A stretch of 41,892 nucleotides of DNA. Origin: CBFFRJ01 sp965644225 (lineage in GTDB: Bacteria > Pseudomonadota > Gammaproteobacteria > Enterobacterales > Enterobacteriaceae). The position numbers and the translations under genes are program-made. This document shows, one piece after another, positions 17,021 to 25,102 of this stretch; position 1 is the stretch's first letter, and every line of letters begins with the position of its first letter. The stretch is taken from assembly GCF_965644225.1 (NCBI RefSeq), contig NZ_CBFFRJ010000033.1, positions 1 through 41,892 on the forward strand. The letters run 5' to 3'. Below the pieces are notes generated by a model that did no database searches, had not been told where the DNA came from, and worked only from the letters and a program-made list of their open reading frames with translations.

Positions 17021-17036
17021 ATGATAGCGATAACAT
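17021..17036. promoter_or_regulatory. LacI/GntR-type operator B of talrD
   Basis: ATGATAGCGATAACAT, 153 bases from operator A of talrD. The pair copies the arrangement found before the transporter (151 bases). Confidence 0.7.
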
Positions 17037-17163
17037 TAATCTCGATAAGGGAACATATAACATACTGATTTTGCACATATCACGGAATGTTGGATGAAAG
17101 GCGAATAAATCTAACAAATCGCTTATAATCCCTGTCACAAAAATAAAGCCGTTGTGAGCAACT

Positions 17164-18177
17164 ATGTCGAAAACCTCTCGTCCTGTACCACCACGTGCAC
17201 CTACGCTTGAAGATGTCGCCCGTACAGCGGGGCTGTCTTCTATGACCGTGAGCCGGGCACTGAATACCCCGCAACTGGTCCGTCCTGGCACGGTGGAGAA
17301 AGTCCTCGCGGCGGTAAAAGCGACCGGCTATATCCCTAACGCCCTGGCGGGAGGGCTGGCTTCCCGACGCAGCAAGCTGATTGCTGTCGTCGTACCGCAA
17401 ATCAATAACAGTATGTTTGTCGATACCATTCAGACCATCAGCGATGAACTGGCCGAGCGTGGCTACCATATGCTGTTGTGTGTGGCGGGTTACACTCAGG
17501 ACAATGAGGCGGAGCTGGTGGCGACGCTGTTGTCCCGTCGTCCTGACGGCATTGTCCTGACCGGCATTCATCACTCTACCGAGCTTAAACGGGTGATCCT
17601 CAATGCCAGCGTTCCGGTGGTGGAGATCTGGGATCTGACGCCCACGCCGCTGGATATGCTGGTGGGTTTCTCCCATGAGAAAGTGGGGGAGGCGACGGCA
17701 GAATATTTGCTGCGTAAAGGTTACCGCCACCCTGGTTTACTCTGGACGGTGGATAATCGTGCGGCCCTGCGCCGCAGTGGGCTGACCGATGCCCTCGCAC
17801 GCAACGGGATTACCGGTTGCCCGGCTATTGATGTCGCACTGCCTGCCCGTTTTGTCTCCGGTCGCCAGGGGTTGGGCAACTTACTGGCGGCGGGCGAGTT
17901 CGATGTGATTGTGTGCAGTTCGGACACCCTGGCGCAGGGGGCGATTGTTGAAGCCCAGTCCCGGGGCTTACGGGTGCCTGAGGATCTGGCGGTGATTGGC
18001 TTTGGCGATTTAGATTTTGCCGGGGATACCTGGCCGTCAATTACGACCGTCAGCGTCGATCGTCATGCTATTGGTCACCGCGCGGCAACCCTGCTTGCCG
18101 ACAGCATTGAAGGGATTGCGCCACAGGATGCGGTGGTGGATATCGGTTTTCACTTTGTTGAGCGCGAGTCTGCGTAA
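17164..18177 (+). CDS. LacI-family regulator (GntR subgroup), probable regulator of talrD and the transporter
   Basis: A 337-residue repressor. The N-terminal helix-turn-helix and hinge helix are at about residues 13-68 (PTLEDVARTAGLSSMTVSRA to YIPNALAGGLAS), and the periplasmic-binding-protein-like effector domain follows, with AVVVPQINNSMFVDTI, FDVIVCSSDTLAQGA and VIGFGDLDFAGDTWPSITTV. It belongs to the branch of E. coli GntR/IdnR, whose operators look like the four sites found around talrD and the transporter. The effector is probably a sugar acid such as galactarate, talarate or a breakdown product (inference). The gene is divergent from talrD. Four bases separate its stop from the next ATG, so it probably shares a transcript with the P-loop kinase and pptA. 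Confidence 0.88.
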   Translation: MSKTSRPVPPRAPTLEDVARTAGLSSMTVSRALNTPQLVRPGTVEKVLAAVKATGYIPNALAGGLASRRSKLIAVVVPQINNSMFVDTIQTISDELAERGYHMLLCVAGYTQDNEAELVATLLSRRPDGIVLTGIHHSTELKRVILNASVPVVEIWDLTPTPLDMLVGFSHEKVGEATAEYLLRKGYRHPGLLWTVDNRAALRRSGLTDALARNGITGCPAIDVALPARFVSGRQGLGNLLAAGEFDVIVCSSDTLAQGAIVEAQSRGLRVPEDLAVIGFGDLDFAGDTWPSITTVSVDRHAIGHRAATLLADSIEGIAPQDAVVDIGFHFVERESA

Positions 18178-18181
18178 TGTT

Positions 18182-18736
18182 ATGAAAATCAATGTGATTG
18201 GAACCAGCGGTAGCGGGAAATCCACCTTGTCCCGCCGCCTGGCGGCACAGCTTAATGTGCCTTATATCGAAATGGACAGCCTCTACTGGTTGCCTGACTG
18301 GCAGGGGCGCAGCGACGAGGCAATGAACAGCCTGCTGGTCGCCGCACTCGAAAAGCCCGGCTGGGTGCTGGACGGCAATTATAACCGTACCCGGGATCTC
18401 AAGTGGCGTGATGTTGAGGTGATTGTCTGGGTGGATTATGGTTTCTGGCGCACATTACGCCAGGCCGTGATGCGCGCAGCCAGACGGGCCTGGAAAAAAG
18501 AGGAGCTCTGGGCCGGGACCGGCAACCGGGAGAGTTTTCGCCGCTCGTTTTTTAGCCGTGAATCTATCATTATCTGGACACTCAAAACCTGGCGTAATAA
18601 CCGCCGGCGCTATGCCGCTGATATGGCAAATCCACGTTATCAACATCTGCGTTTTGTGCGTATTACCGGCCCACAGCAGGCCGACACATTTCTTGCAAGT
18701 CTGACAAAACAAGGAACAGACCATGCCACACATTGA
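18182..18736 (+). CDS. P-loop kinase-like protein (DNA topology modulation protein FlaR family)
   Basis: A 184-residue protein with an N-terminal Walker A motif (GTSGSGKST, residues 7-15) and the EMDSLYWLPDW and WVLDGNYNRTRD motifs of the adenylate-kinase-like 'topology modulation' family. The cellular substrate is unknown; the fold suggests a small-molecule kinase, and the historic name is not well supported. The start at 18182 is chosen because the P-loop must lie near the N-terminus; the frame continues upstream inside the LacI gene. Its last 14 bases overlap the start of pptA, so the two are translationally coupled. Confidence 0.82.
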   Translation: MKINVIGTSGSGKSTLSRRLAAQLNVPYIEMDSLYWLPDWQGRSDEAMNSLLVAALEKPGWVLDGNYNRTRDLKWRDVEVIVWVDYGFWRTLRQAVMRAARRAWKKEELWAGTGNRESFRRSFFSRESIIIWTLKTWRNNRRRYAADMANPRYQHLRFVRITGPQQADTFLASLTKQGTDHATH

Positions 18737-18953
18737 TATTAAATGTTTTCCCCGTGACCTGAACGATGAACAAAAAACCGCACTGGCGGCCGATATCGCC
18801 GAGACGATCGCTCGCCACCTCGGCAGCAAAGACAGTTCCATTAGCGTGGCATTAAATCATGTGGAGCCTGAAGCGTGGAAAAGTGAGGTCTGGGATACTG
18901 AAATCGCCCCCAATATGGCGAGTTTAATTAAAAAGCCTGGCTACGAGATGTAA
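18723..18953 (+). CDS. pptA: 4-oxalocrotonate tautomerase family protein PptA (YdcE)
   Basis: A 76-residue tautomerase-superfamily subunit. After removal of Met the N-terminal proline of PHIDIKCFPRDL acts as the catalytic base. E. coli PptA tautomerises phenylpyruvate-type enols in vitro; the natural substrate is not known. The sequence follows the E. coli protein closely (LALAADIAETI-type helix, KDSSISVAL, IAPNMASLIKKPGYEM) and the place next to yddH is conserved. It overlaps the kinase gene by 14 bases and is the last gene of the LacI operon. Confidence 0.92.
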   Translation: MPHIDIKCFPRDLNDEQKTALAADIAETIARHLGSKDSSISVALNHVEPEAWKSEVWDTEIAPNMASLIKKPGYEM

Positions 18954-18970
18954 TTGCCGCGCAGGCTTTT
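18931..18970 (+). terminator. Probable terminator at the end of pptA
   Basis: AAAAGCCTG (18931-18939, inside the last pptA codons) is complementary to CAGGCTTTT (18962-18970). The T4 tract closes the stem. The loop is 22 bases, longer than usual, so confidence is moderate. Confidence 0.5.
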
Positions 18971-18995
18971 GCACTGCCGCCCGGTGAAATGCCCA

Positions 18996-19568
18996 TTACC
19001 CCGGCGCTTTCACCGTTCTGCCGCTGGTGACAAAATTACCGCCCCCGAGATGATGCAGGCTGTTAAGCTTATCGTCATCAAACTGCCAGTGGCCATTAAT
19101 AAAAGCGCGTTCATCGGCGGCGGCGGCCACCACTTCGCCAAACAGGGTGTCATATTTCTCCTGGGCGGCGGTGGCAGGCAGCAGACGACACTCCATCCAG
19201 GCCAGGCATTTTTCTTCAATGATCGGCAGGCCGAGCACCGGGCCTGAAATTGCCGGAATGCCGTAACAGTTAAACTTATCTTCCTCACGCCCGGTGACGC
19301 TCCCCACGGCATAAGTCCAGTTGGCGGCGGCAACGCCGGGTATCACGATACCAAACATACCGCTGCGCTCAATCAGCTCCCGCGACCATGCGCTTTTGTC
19401 CACCACAATGGCAATACGCGGGGGTGAAAACTCAACGGGCATTGACCAGGCGGCCGCCATCACATTGCGGCGATCGATGCTGTCATCCCGGCTGGTTATC
19501 AGTATGGTCGGCCCGTGATTTAACAGGCGGCTGGCATGTTCGAGTGATACCGGGCGGAAATAGCGCAT
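18996..19568 (-). CDS. yddH: Flavin reductase-like protein YddH
   Basis: A 190-residue protein of the flavin reductase / FMN-binding split-barrel family, close to E. coli YddH in length and place. Visible family features are ILITSRDDSIDRRNVMAAAW near residues 22-41, PPRIAIVVDKSAWSRELIE, and a GREEDKFNCYGI segment near the flavin pocket. The usual function of the family is NAD(P)H-dependent flavin reduction or FMN-dependent reduction; YddH itself has no proven role. The start follows AAGGA. It is convergent with pptA and next to the broken diguanylate cyclase. Confidence 0.88.
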   Translation of the reverse strand: MRYFRPVSLEHASRLLNHGPTILITSRDDSIDRRNVMAAAWSMPVEFSPPRIAIVVDKSAWSRELIERSGMFGIVIPGVAAANWTYAVGSVTGREEDKFNCYGIPAISGPVLGLPIIEEKCLAWMECRLLPATAAQEKYDTLFGEVVAAAADERAFINGHWQFDDDKLNSLHHLGGGNFVTSGRTVKAPG

Positions 19569-19613
19569 AACAAATCCTTAAGTTCAATAATTACAGCCAG
19601 TAAAGCACAGACT

Positions 19614-21419
19614 TCAGGAGACCACACTGCCGGTGTTTTTTGGTCCACCGGCCCTGGCCACCACAATCTGGCCGCGACCTCGCTCCTTGGCCAGATACAG
19701 CGCAAGATCTGCCGCACGGATCAAGTTAGTGGCCCTCGCATGCTGCGGCCAGGTTGCCAGCCCAATGGAGACGGACACCGGGCCAATATCATGGGACTCG
19801 TACAGAATATGGTGGGTGAGCACGTTGTGCAGCAGCTGCTCGGCCAGTTTGCGGGCGTTTTCCTCGGTGGTATCCGGCAGCATAATCAGAAACTCTTCGC
19901 CGCCGTAGCGGAAGGCCGTACCCCGATCGCCAAGGGTTTCCACCAGCAACTGGGCGATTTCTCGCAGCACTTTATCACCCGCTTCATGGCCGTGGCTGTC
20001 ATTGAGTTTTTTGAAATAATCAATGTCCAGCATCAGGCAACTCAGGCAACTGTTGCTGGTCATTGCCATATCGATCATTGAGCGCAATGACTCTTCCAGG
20101 TTGAGGCGATTACGCAGCCCGGTGAGCGGATCGTGGGCGGCTTTTTCGGTCAGGGTATCGCGCAGTCCCTGATTAGCCAGCGCCAGGGCGAGAGTCTCCG
20201 CCATCAGCTCAAGGTAGGCGTAGGGCGGTTCTTTCGCCTGGTCCGGCTGGTCGAAGGTCAACAGGCCAATGGTTTTGTTCTGGGCGATCAGCGGTACGCA
20301 AATAGCGCGGGCCGCAAGCTCCGGCACAATATGTTCGCACGGCATATCCACCGAATCACGGGACGGGCAATGCAACTGGCCGCGCTTCAGCGCCCAGCAG
20401 GCGTCAGGTAAGAAGGGGGCGTCTTCCCCCGCAGGCAGCAGCCAGCGAGTGGCGGATTTCATCCTGTTGGTACGCGCATCAAGGATATACAGGCGGCCTG
20501 GCAAGTCCGGTATAATCCGTGGCGCAAAACGGCTAACCACCCGGATGATCCCGCTCTGGGAATCACATCCCTGCAAACGCTGGGTCATCCTTGCCAGCAG
20601 GGTACGTGAAGCCCATTCCGCGTCACGCTCCTGCTCCAGTCGCTGGCGGGCAAGGCCGTTTTCACGAAAGATATGAATGGCCTGCGCCATATCGCCAATT
20701 TCGTCCACCTGCGCCAGCACCGGCGTTTCCACCGCATAATCCTGAGTCGCCAGTCGGTTGACCACATCGCTTTACGTCACCACCGGGCGCAGGATCCGGT
20801 GTTTGATAATAAAGCCGAGCACAAATAAAAAGAGCAGGGCGGTGAAACCGACCATGATTTCCGACAGGGTACGTAGCCGCTGCGACAGCGCGGTCGCCTG
20901 GCTAATGACCTCATCGGTACGCTGATCGGAGAGACTACGGAAATGGGAAAAACGGTATTCTGCCTGGCTTAACTGATCTTCATAAGGCTGACCGAAAAGG
21001 ATGTCGATGGCGTCATTTTTGTTTCCTGCCTCCACGGCGGCCATCGCCTGGCGTTGTTTATTCTCCAGTTCCCTGAGCACTTTCATTCCGTCGCGCAGGA
21101 TCAGAATTTCTTCGGTCGTGGCATTGCGGTCCCGGAACCTGACCAGCCGATCTTCCAGCTTAATGTCGATATCCAGTTGCGCCCGCCAGGCTTCGATATG
21201 CTCTGGCAGTGGTCGTATCGCCGCTTCCCGGGCCAAATCAGTTAACGCAAAGGCATCGCGTTCCAGCTCATCGATCAGCGTGTCTGATACCCGGCTGTGA
21301 GCAACGGCTTCACGTTCAGCCCGTTCGGCATTAGAGGCGGTAAAGAGCGCCACGCCTGAAGAAAGCGTCAGCACCACGGTGGCGATATAAGCAAAATTCG
21401 TGATCGTTGCGATACGCAC
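19614..21419 (-). pseudogene. Membrane sensor diguanylate cyclase (HAMP-GAF-GGDEF) split by a nonsense codon
   Basis: The intact frame would give about 601 residues: TM1 near 6-28, a periplasmic helical sensor, TM2 near 186-205 (EIMVGFTALLFLFVLGFI), HAMP, a GAF-like domain, and a GGDEF domain with RYGGEEFLIMLPDTTEE. An in-frame TAA at 20772-20774 cuts it inside HAMP, after RILRPVVT; TTA to TAA explains it. Downstream, GTG 20765 in the same frame could restart a soluble GAF-GGEEF protein of 383 residues, but no ribosome-binding site is obvious. The GGEEF active site and metal residues look intact, and no clear RxxD inhibition site is seen five residues upstream. If the stop is real, membrane sensing is lost. 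The GTG start at 21419 follows AAAGGTGAT. Confidence 0.87.
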
Positions 21420-21504
21420 GTAATCACCTTTTATTATTAAGGAAAATCAGGAGAGATCATCTAAGCGTTTACCACTCTTCGTTATAAATCAAGCCGCAAC
21501 ATAA

Positions 21505-21546
21505 ACGTAATTTTTACGTCACATTTCCTGCCTATAGTCGGCGGCA
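21505..21546 (+). promoter_or_regulatory. Promoter and inverted repeat for the ABC importer operon
   Basis: ACGTAA (21505-21510) and TTACGT (21514-21519) form an inverted repeat with a 3-base centre. TTTTTA and TATAGT (about 21534-21539), with a 16-base spacing, can serve as -35 and -10. The repeat overlaps the -35, so it may be an operator. No Fur box is seen here although the importer is of the iron type. Confidence 0.4.
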
Positions 21547-21570
21547 TCAAATCCCAAAGAGGATAACAAT

Positions 21571-21663
21571 ATGTTTGCTCCCCTGACTTATGTGCAGGTG
21601 GACGCGCCCCGTTGGTTGCAGACCACGGGTGTTTGCGGCTTTCTCATTGTGGGAGGGCGCTAA
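21571..21663 (+). CDS. 30-residue small ORF coupled to the ABC ATPase
   Basis: ATG 21571 follows GAGGATAACA and the frame runs 30 codons, starting MFAPLTYVQVDAPRWLQ and ending GGR. Its TAA shares one base with the ATPase ATG (TAATG). The GGGAGG that serves the ATPase lies inside this ORF, so translation of the small ORF should influence that of the ATPase. I recognise no family. It may be a leader peptide that couples translation, or a small membrane-associated protein (CGFLIV stretch). Confidence 0.5.
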   Translation: MFAPLTYVQVDAPRWLQTTGVCGFLIVGGR

Positions 21664-22364
21664 TGGACGCGTTCACTGATATCCGCCTTGACGGTGTTTC
21701 GTATGCTTTTGGTACGCATACCGTTCTCAATCAGATCGATCTCCATATTCCCGCCGGCGCCGTTGTGGCATTGCTCGGCCCTTCCGGCTGCGGCAAAAGT
21801 ACCCTGTTAAGGCTGCTTGCCGGACTGGCTCAACCATTGCTGGGCACCATTACCTTCGGTAACCGGCTGGTGGCAAAAGCCGGATGGGCGCTGCCGCCGG
21901 AATCACGTGATATTGGCATGGTCTTTCAGGACTATGCCCTCTGGCCGCATATGACCGTCGAAGATAACGTCGCCTTCCCGCTAAAAATGCGCAATGTTCC
22001 GCGTGCACAACGGGAAACCCGTGTGGCCGCAGCGCTTGAACGCGTCGGGCTTGGCGAGTTCGCGAAGCGTAAACCTTCGGGGTTGTCCGGTGGTCAGCAG
22101 CAGCGCGTTGCGCTGGCCAGGGCGATAGTCGCCGAGCCACGGGTATTACTCTTTGATGAACCCCTTTCCAATCTCGACAGTGAACTGCGTGAATCGCTGT
22201 GCCGTGATATGGCCGTACTGCTTCGCCAGCTCGGTATTACCGCTGTTTATGTCACTCACGATCGCGGTGAAGCCGGGATCATCGCTGACCGTATCGTTCA
22301 TCTGTCTGCTGGTCGGGTGGATGCCATCCGTTCTGTTACATCATCCTCAGGGGAAATTGCATGA
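21663..22364 (+). CDS. ABC transporter ATPase, Fe3+/phosphosugar (FbpC/AfuC-like) importer
   Basis: A 233-residue ATPase with all motifs: Walker A GPSGCGKST, Q-loop VFQDYALWPHMTV, signature LSGGQQQRVALARA, Walker B VLLFDEPLSNLD and H-loop YVTHDR. It is shorter than typical FbpC/PotA proteins because it lacks the C-terminal TOBE domain. Start 21663 is preferred over the upstream in-frame 21612 because it has GGGAGG before it and matches the family start. Its stop overlaps the binding-protein ATG (ATGA), so the operon order is ATPase, binding protein, permease. The substrate is not fixed by sequence: ferric iron, hexose phosphates or phosphonates are all transported by relatives. Confidence 0.88.
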   Translation: MDAFTDIRLDGVSYAFGTHTVLNQIDLHIPAGAVVALLGPSGCGKSTLLRLLAGLAQPLLGTITFGNRLVAKAGWALPPESRDIGMVFQDYALWPHMTVEDNVAFPLKMRNVPRAQRETRVAAALERVGLGEFAKRKPSGLSGGQQQRVALARAIVAEPRVLLFDEPLSNLDSELRESLCRDMAVLLRQLGITAVYVTHDRGEAGIIADRIVHLSAGRVDAIRSVTSSSGEIA

Positions 22365-23329
22365 AAGCCAGACTGTCCGTGAAGAAAGGAGTTGTGTTAG
22401 CTATGGCGTTATCGTCTGTCATGATGTCCAGCGCCCATGCGCTTACCGTCTATACCGCCGGTCCAGGCACCCTGGCAAAAGGCCTTGCCAGCGGCTTTGA
22501 GAAAAAGACCGGTGTGAAAGTGGATGTTTTTCAGGCCACCACCGGGAAAGTGATGGCCCGCCTGGAGGCTGAACAGGCCAATCCGCAGGCAGATATCCTG
22601 ATCTCCGCCTCCTGGGATACCGCCGAAGATTTGCATAACCGCGGCTGGTTGCTGCCTTATCAGAGCGCCAATGCGGCAAATGTACCGGCCACGTTGAAAA
22701 GCGCGGATTATATTGCTCAGGGTATCTCTGCGCTGGGGATCGTCTGGAACACCAAAAGCGGTACGCCGGAGCCAAAAGAGTGGCAGGATCTGACCCGCGC
22801 TGAATTTAAAGACAAGGTGACGACCCCGGATCCGGCACTGTCCGGGGCCTCCCTCGATCTGCTGATCGGCCTGCAAAATGGGATGGGCGATAAGGCCTGG
22901 TCTCTGTTCGATGCGCTGAAAAACAATGGCATGGTGGTGAGCGGCCCGAACGCTCAGGCGGTGACGCCGGTTATGCAGGGGGCAAAAGCAGCGGTCTTTG
23001 GCGCGGTCGATTACGTGACCTACGGCAACATTGAACAGGGGGAATCTCTGAAGGTGATTTTCCCGGCCAGCGGAACGGTGATTGCCCCGCGCCCGATGAT
23101 GATCCTCAAAACCACTCCGCATGAAGCCGATGCGAAAGCCTTTGTTGACTACGTGCTCTCGCCGGAAGGGCAGAAAATGGTGGCCGACGCCTGGCTGATG
23201 CCGGCCCGTACCGATGTACAGGCAAAACGTCCACTGTTTACCGAACTGAAGGTGCTGCCCACCAAAAACGACGGTACCAGCGAGCGTAGCGATGTGCTTA
23301 AACGCTTTAACGCACTTTTCGCCCAGTAA
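22361..23329 (+). CDS. ABC transporter periplasmic substrate-binding protein (FbpA/AfuA-like)
   Basis: A 322-residue exported binding protein. The signal peptide is about residues 1-27 (VVLAMALSSVMMSSAHA), and the mature start LTVYTAGPGTLAKGLASGFEKKTGVKVDV is typical of type 2 (FbpA/AfuA/PotD-like) binding proteins. Further family features are ADILISASWDTAEDLHNRG, LGIVWNTKSG and DYVLSPEGQKMVADAWLMPA. The tandem tyrosines that bind Fe3+ in classical FbpA are not clearly present (DYVTYGNIE is the nearest), so phosphosugar or phosphonate uptake is as likely as iron. It overlaps the ATPase gene by four bases. Confidence 0.87.
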   Translation: MKARLSVKKGVVLAMALSSVMMSSAHALTVYTAGPGTLAKGLASGFEKKTGVKVDVFQATTGKVMARLEAEQANPQADILISASWDTAEDLHNRGWLLPYQSANAANVPATLKSADYIAQGISALGIVWNTKSGTPEPKEWQDLTRAEFKDKVTTPDPALSGASLDLLIGLQNGMGDKAWSLFDALKNNGMVVSGPNAQAVTPVMQGAKAAVFGAVDYVTYGNIEQGESLKVIFPASGTVIAPRPMMILKTTPHEADAKAFVDYVLSPEGQKMVADAWLMPARTDVQAKRPLFTELKVLPTKNDGTSERSDVLKRFNALFAQ

Positions 23330-23371
23330 CCTTTACCCGGCGGGGGCAACTCCGCCTTTCGGACTGCCGCT

Positions 23372-25027
23372 GTGAACCAACGACTACTCTCTCTGGCAAC
23401 CCTCACCGTGCTGGTGGTGCTGGTTGCGTTACCGCTGTTATTTATTGTGCTGCAGGCCATCTTTCCGCAGTTCAGTGCCGGAAAGCTTAGCGGGGCATTT
23501 TCCGGGATCGGACCGCTGCTTGCGGAGCCTCAACTGGCGGCCATGTTTGCCGGTACGCTGCAGATTGCGACCGGCGTTGCCCTGCTCAGCGCCTGTATTG
23601 GCCTGCCGCTCGGTGTGGCGCGGGGATTGTTTAACTTACCCTGTCCGCGGCTGTGGGATCTGCTGTTTCTGATCCCCTTTCTGACGCCGCCCTATATCGC
23701 CGCGCTGTCGTGGATGCTGGTGCTGCAAACCAACGGCTATCTGGCGCAACTGCTGGGTTTTGATCTCAATAATCTGCTGTTCAGCAAGAGTGGGATCGTA
23801 CTGGTGATGACGCTCAATATCTTCCCGGTGGTCTATTTTGCCGTATCCCGTAGTCTGCTTGCCAGCGGGCAGCGAATGGCGCTGGTGGCCAGAGTGCATG
23901 GCGCAACGCCCTGGCGTGCCTTTGTGCATATCACGCTGCCTTTGCTGTCGCCGTCGCTGGCCGGGGGCATGTTGCTGGCCTTTACCCTGGCAACTGAAGA
24001 GTACGGCGTACCGGCGGCACTGGGAGCGCGTTCCGGAGTGGTGATGCTCACCGTGGGCATTGAAAAGCGGCTTGCCGACTGGCCCGTCGATCTGCCGGGG
24101 GCTTTTGTGCTCTCTTTGAGCCTGATAGCCATTGCCCTTAGCGCCTGGTGGCTGCAGGGCAAGCTGACGGGGGGCAAAGATGTTACCAGCGTGACGGGTA
24201 AACCGACGGAAAACATGGGCGCAAATCCCGGCATGATGGCCGTGCCGATGGTGCTGGCGCTGGCGTTTGTCGGCTTTCTGGCCGTCGTGGTGCCAGGGCT
24301 TTCGATGGCGGTCACTGGGGTGATGTCGACGCTCTCGGGGGGATTATCCCTGGCCAATGCCACCAGCGCCCACTACGCGGCGTTATTTGCTCAGCAAGGG
24401 GATGCGCTGACGGCGCTGGGTACCAGCCTGTCTCTGGCGCTGGCCTCGGCGCTGGTCACCGGCGGTGTGGGATTAGTTGCCGCCTGGCTGGTGGTGGTGC
24501 AACAAATCAAAGGTCGTAAGGTGATTGATGCCCTGTCGCTGATGCCTGCGGCATTGCCGGGTATTGTCGTTGGGGTGGGATTGATCCTGCTGTGGAACCG
24601 CACTTTCTGGCCGGTTTCACCTTATAACAGCTGGTTTATTTTGCTGCTCTCTTATTGCTGTTTACTGCTGCCCTGGCCGGTACGCTATGTCAGCAGCGCT
24701 TTGCGTCAGCTCGGCGGCAACCTTGAACCTGCGGCGCGGGTGCATGGCGCCAGCGCTTTTCAGGCGCTGCGCTATATTGTTCTGCCGCTGGTCTTCCCGG
24801 CTATGTTAGCCGCCATGCTGATGGTGTTTGCGGTTGCCTCGCGCGAACTGGTGACCTCGTTACTGCTGGCGCCAGCGGGTACGCAGACCGTCGCCGTCTT
24901 TATCTGGCGGCAGTTTGAGCAGGGTTCGGTCGGGCAGGGAATGGCGATGGCAACCTTAACGCTGGTCAGCGGGCTTATATTAATGCTGACTGCGCTGGCG
25001 ATTATGCAGCGTGGCACGCAACGATAA
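23372..25027 (+). CDS. ABC transporter permease, fused two-domain type
   Basis: A 551-residue inner-membrane protein with two fused permease halves of about six helices each, as in FbpB/AfuB/SfuB. The EAA-type coupling loops are visible in each half: VHGATPWRAFVHITLPLLSPSLAGG and VHGASAFQALRYIVLPLVFPAM, each with the family's HGA...LPL pattern. The start is GTG 23372, 42 bases after the binding-protein stop; no alternative fits better. With the two genes before it, it forms a complete importer. It has no E. coli K-12 counterpart at this place, so the block was probably gained by this lineage or lost in E. coli. Confidence 0.88.
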   Translation: MNQRLLSLATLTVLVVLVALPLLFIVLQAIFPQFSAGKLSGAFSGIGPLLAEPQLAAMFAGTLQIATGVALLSACIGLPLGVARGLFNLPCPRLWDLLFLIPFLTPPYIAALSWMLVLQTNGYLAQLLGFDLNNLLFSKSGIVLVMTLNIFPVVYFAVSRSLLASGQRMALVARVHGATPWRAFVHITLPLLSPSLAGGMLLAFTLATEEYGVPAALGARSGVVMLTVGIEKRLADWPVDLPGAFVLSLSLIAIALSAWWLQGKLTGGKDVTSVTGKPTENMGANPGMMAVPMVLALAFVGFLAVVVPGLSMAVTGVMSTLSGGLSLANATSAHYAALFAQQGDALTALGTSLSLALASALVTGGVGLVAAWLVVVQQIKGRKVIDALSLMPAALPGIVVGVGLILLWNRTFWPVSPYNSWFILLLSYCCLLLPWPVRYVSSALRQLGGNLEPAARVHGASAFQALRYIVLPLVFPAMLAAMLMVFAVASRELVTSLLLAPAGTQTVAVFIWRQFEQGSVGQGMAMATLTLVSGLILMLTALAIMQRGTQR

Positions 25028-25102
25028 ATACAGAGCACAAAATCGCCCATCAGCCAGAAAAAATACGTTATAACAGAAGGACATCTATAGCAGGAGCTGG
25101 TT

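Larger units (their letters stand above)
16843..17163. promoter_or_regulatory. Divergent control region of talrD and the LacI-family gene
   Basis: This 321-base gap has no gene. From the talrD side it holds a ribosome-binding site, operator A (16868-16883), the CRP site (16971-16986) and operator B (17021-17036), followed by an AT-rich stretch that should hold the regulator's promoter. Operator B lies 128 bases before the regulator's ATG, so autoregulation is possible. Confidence 0.65.

Noticed and set aside
22409..23122. Minus-strand open frame of 237 codons within the binding-protein gene
   Set aside because: Antisense shadow without a start signal or a recognisable fold.
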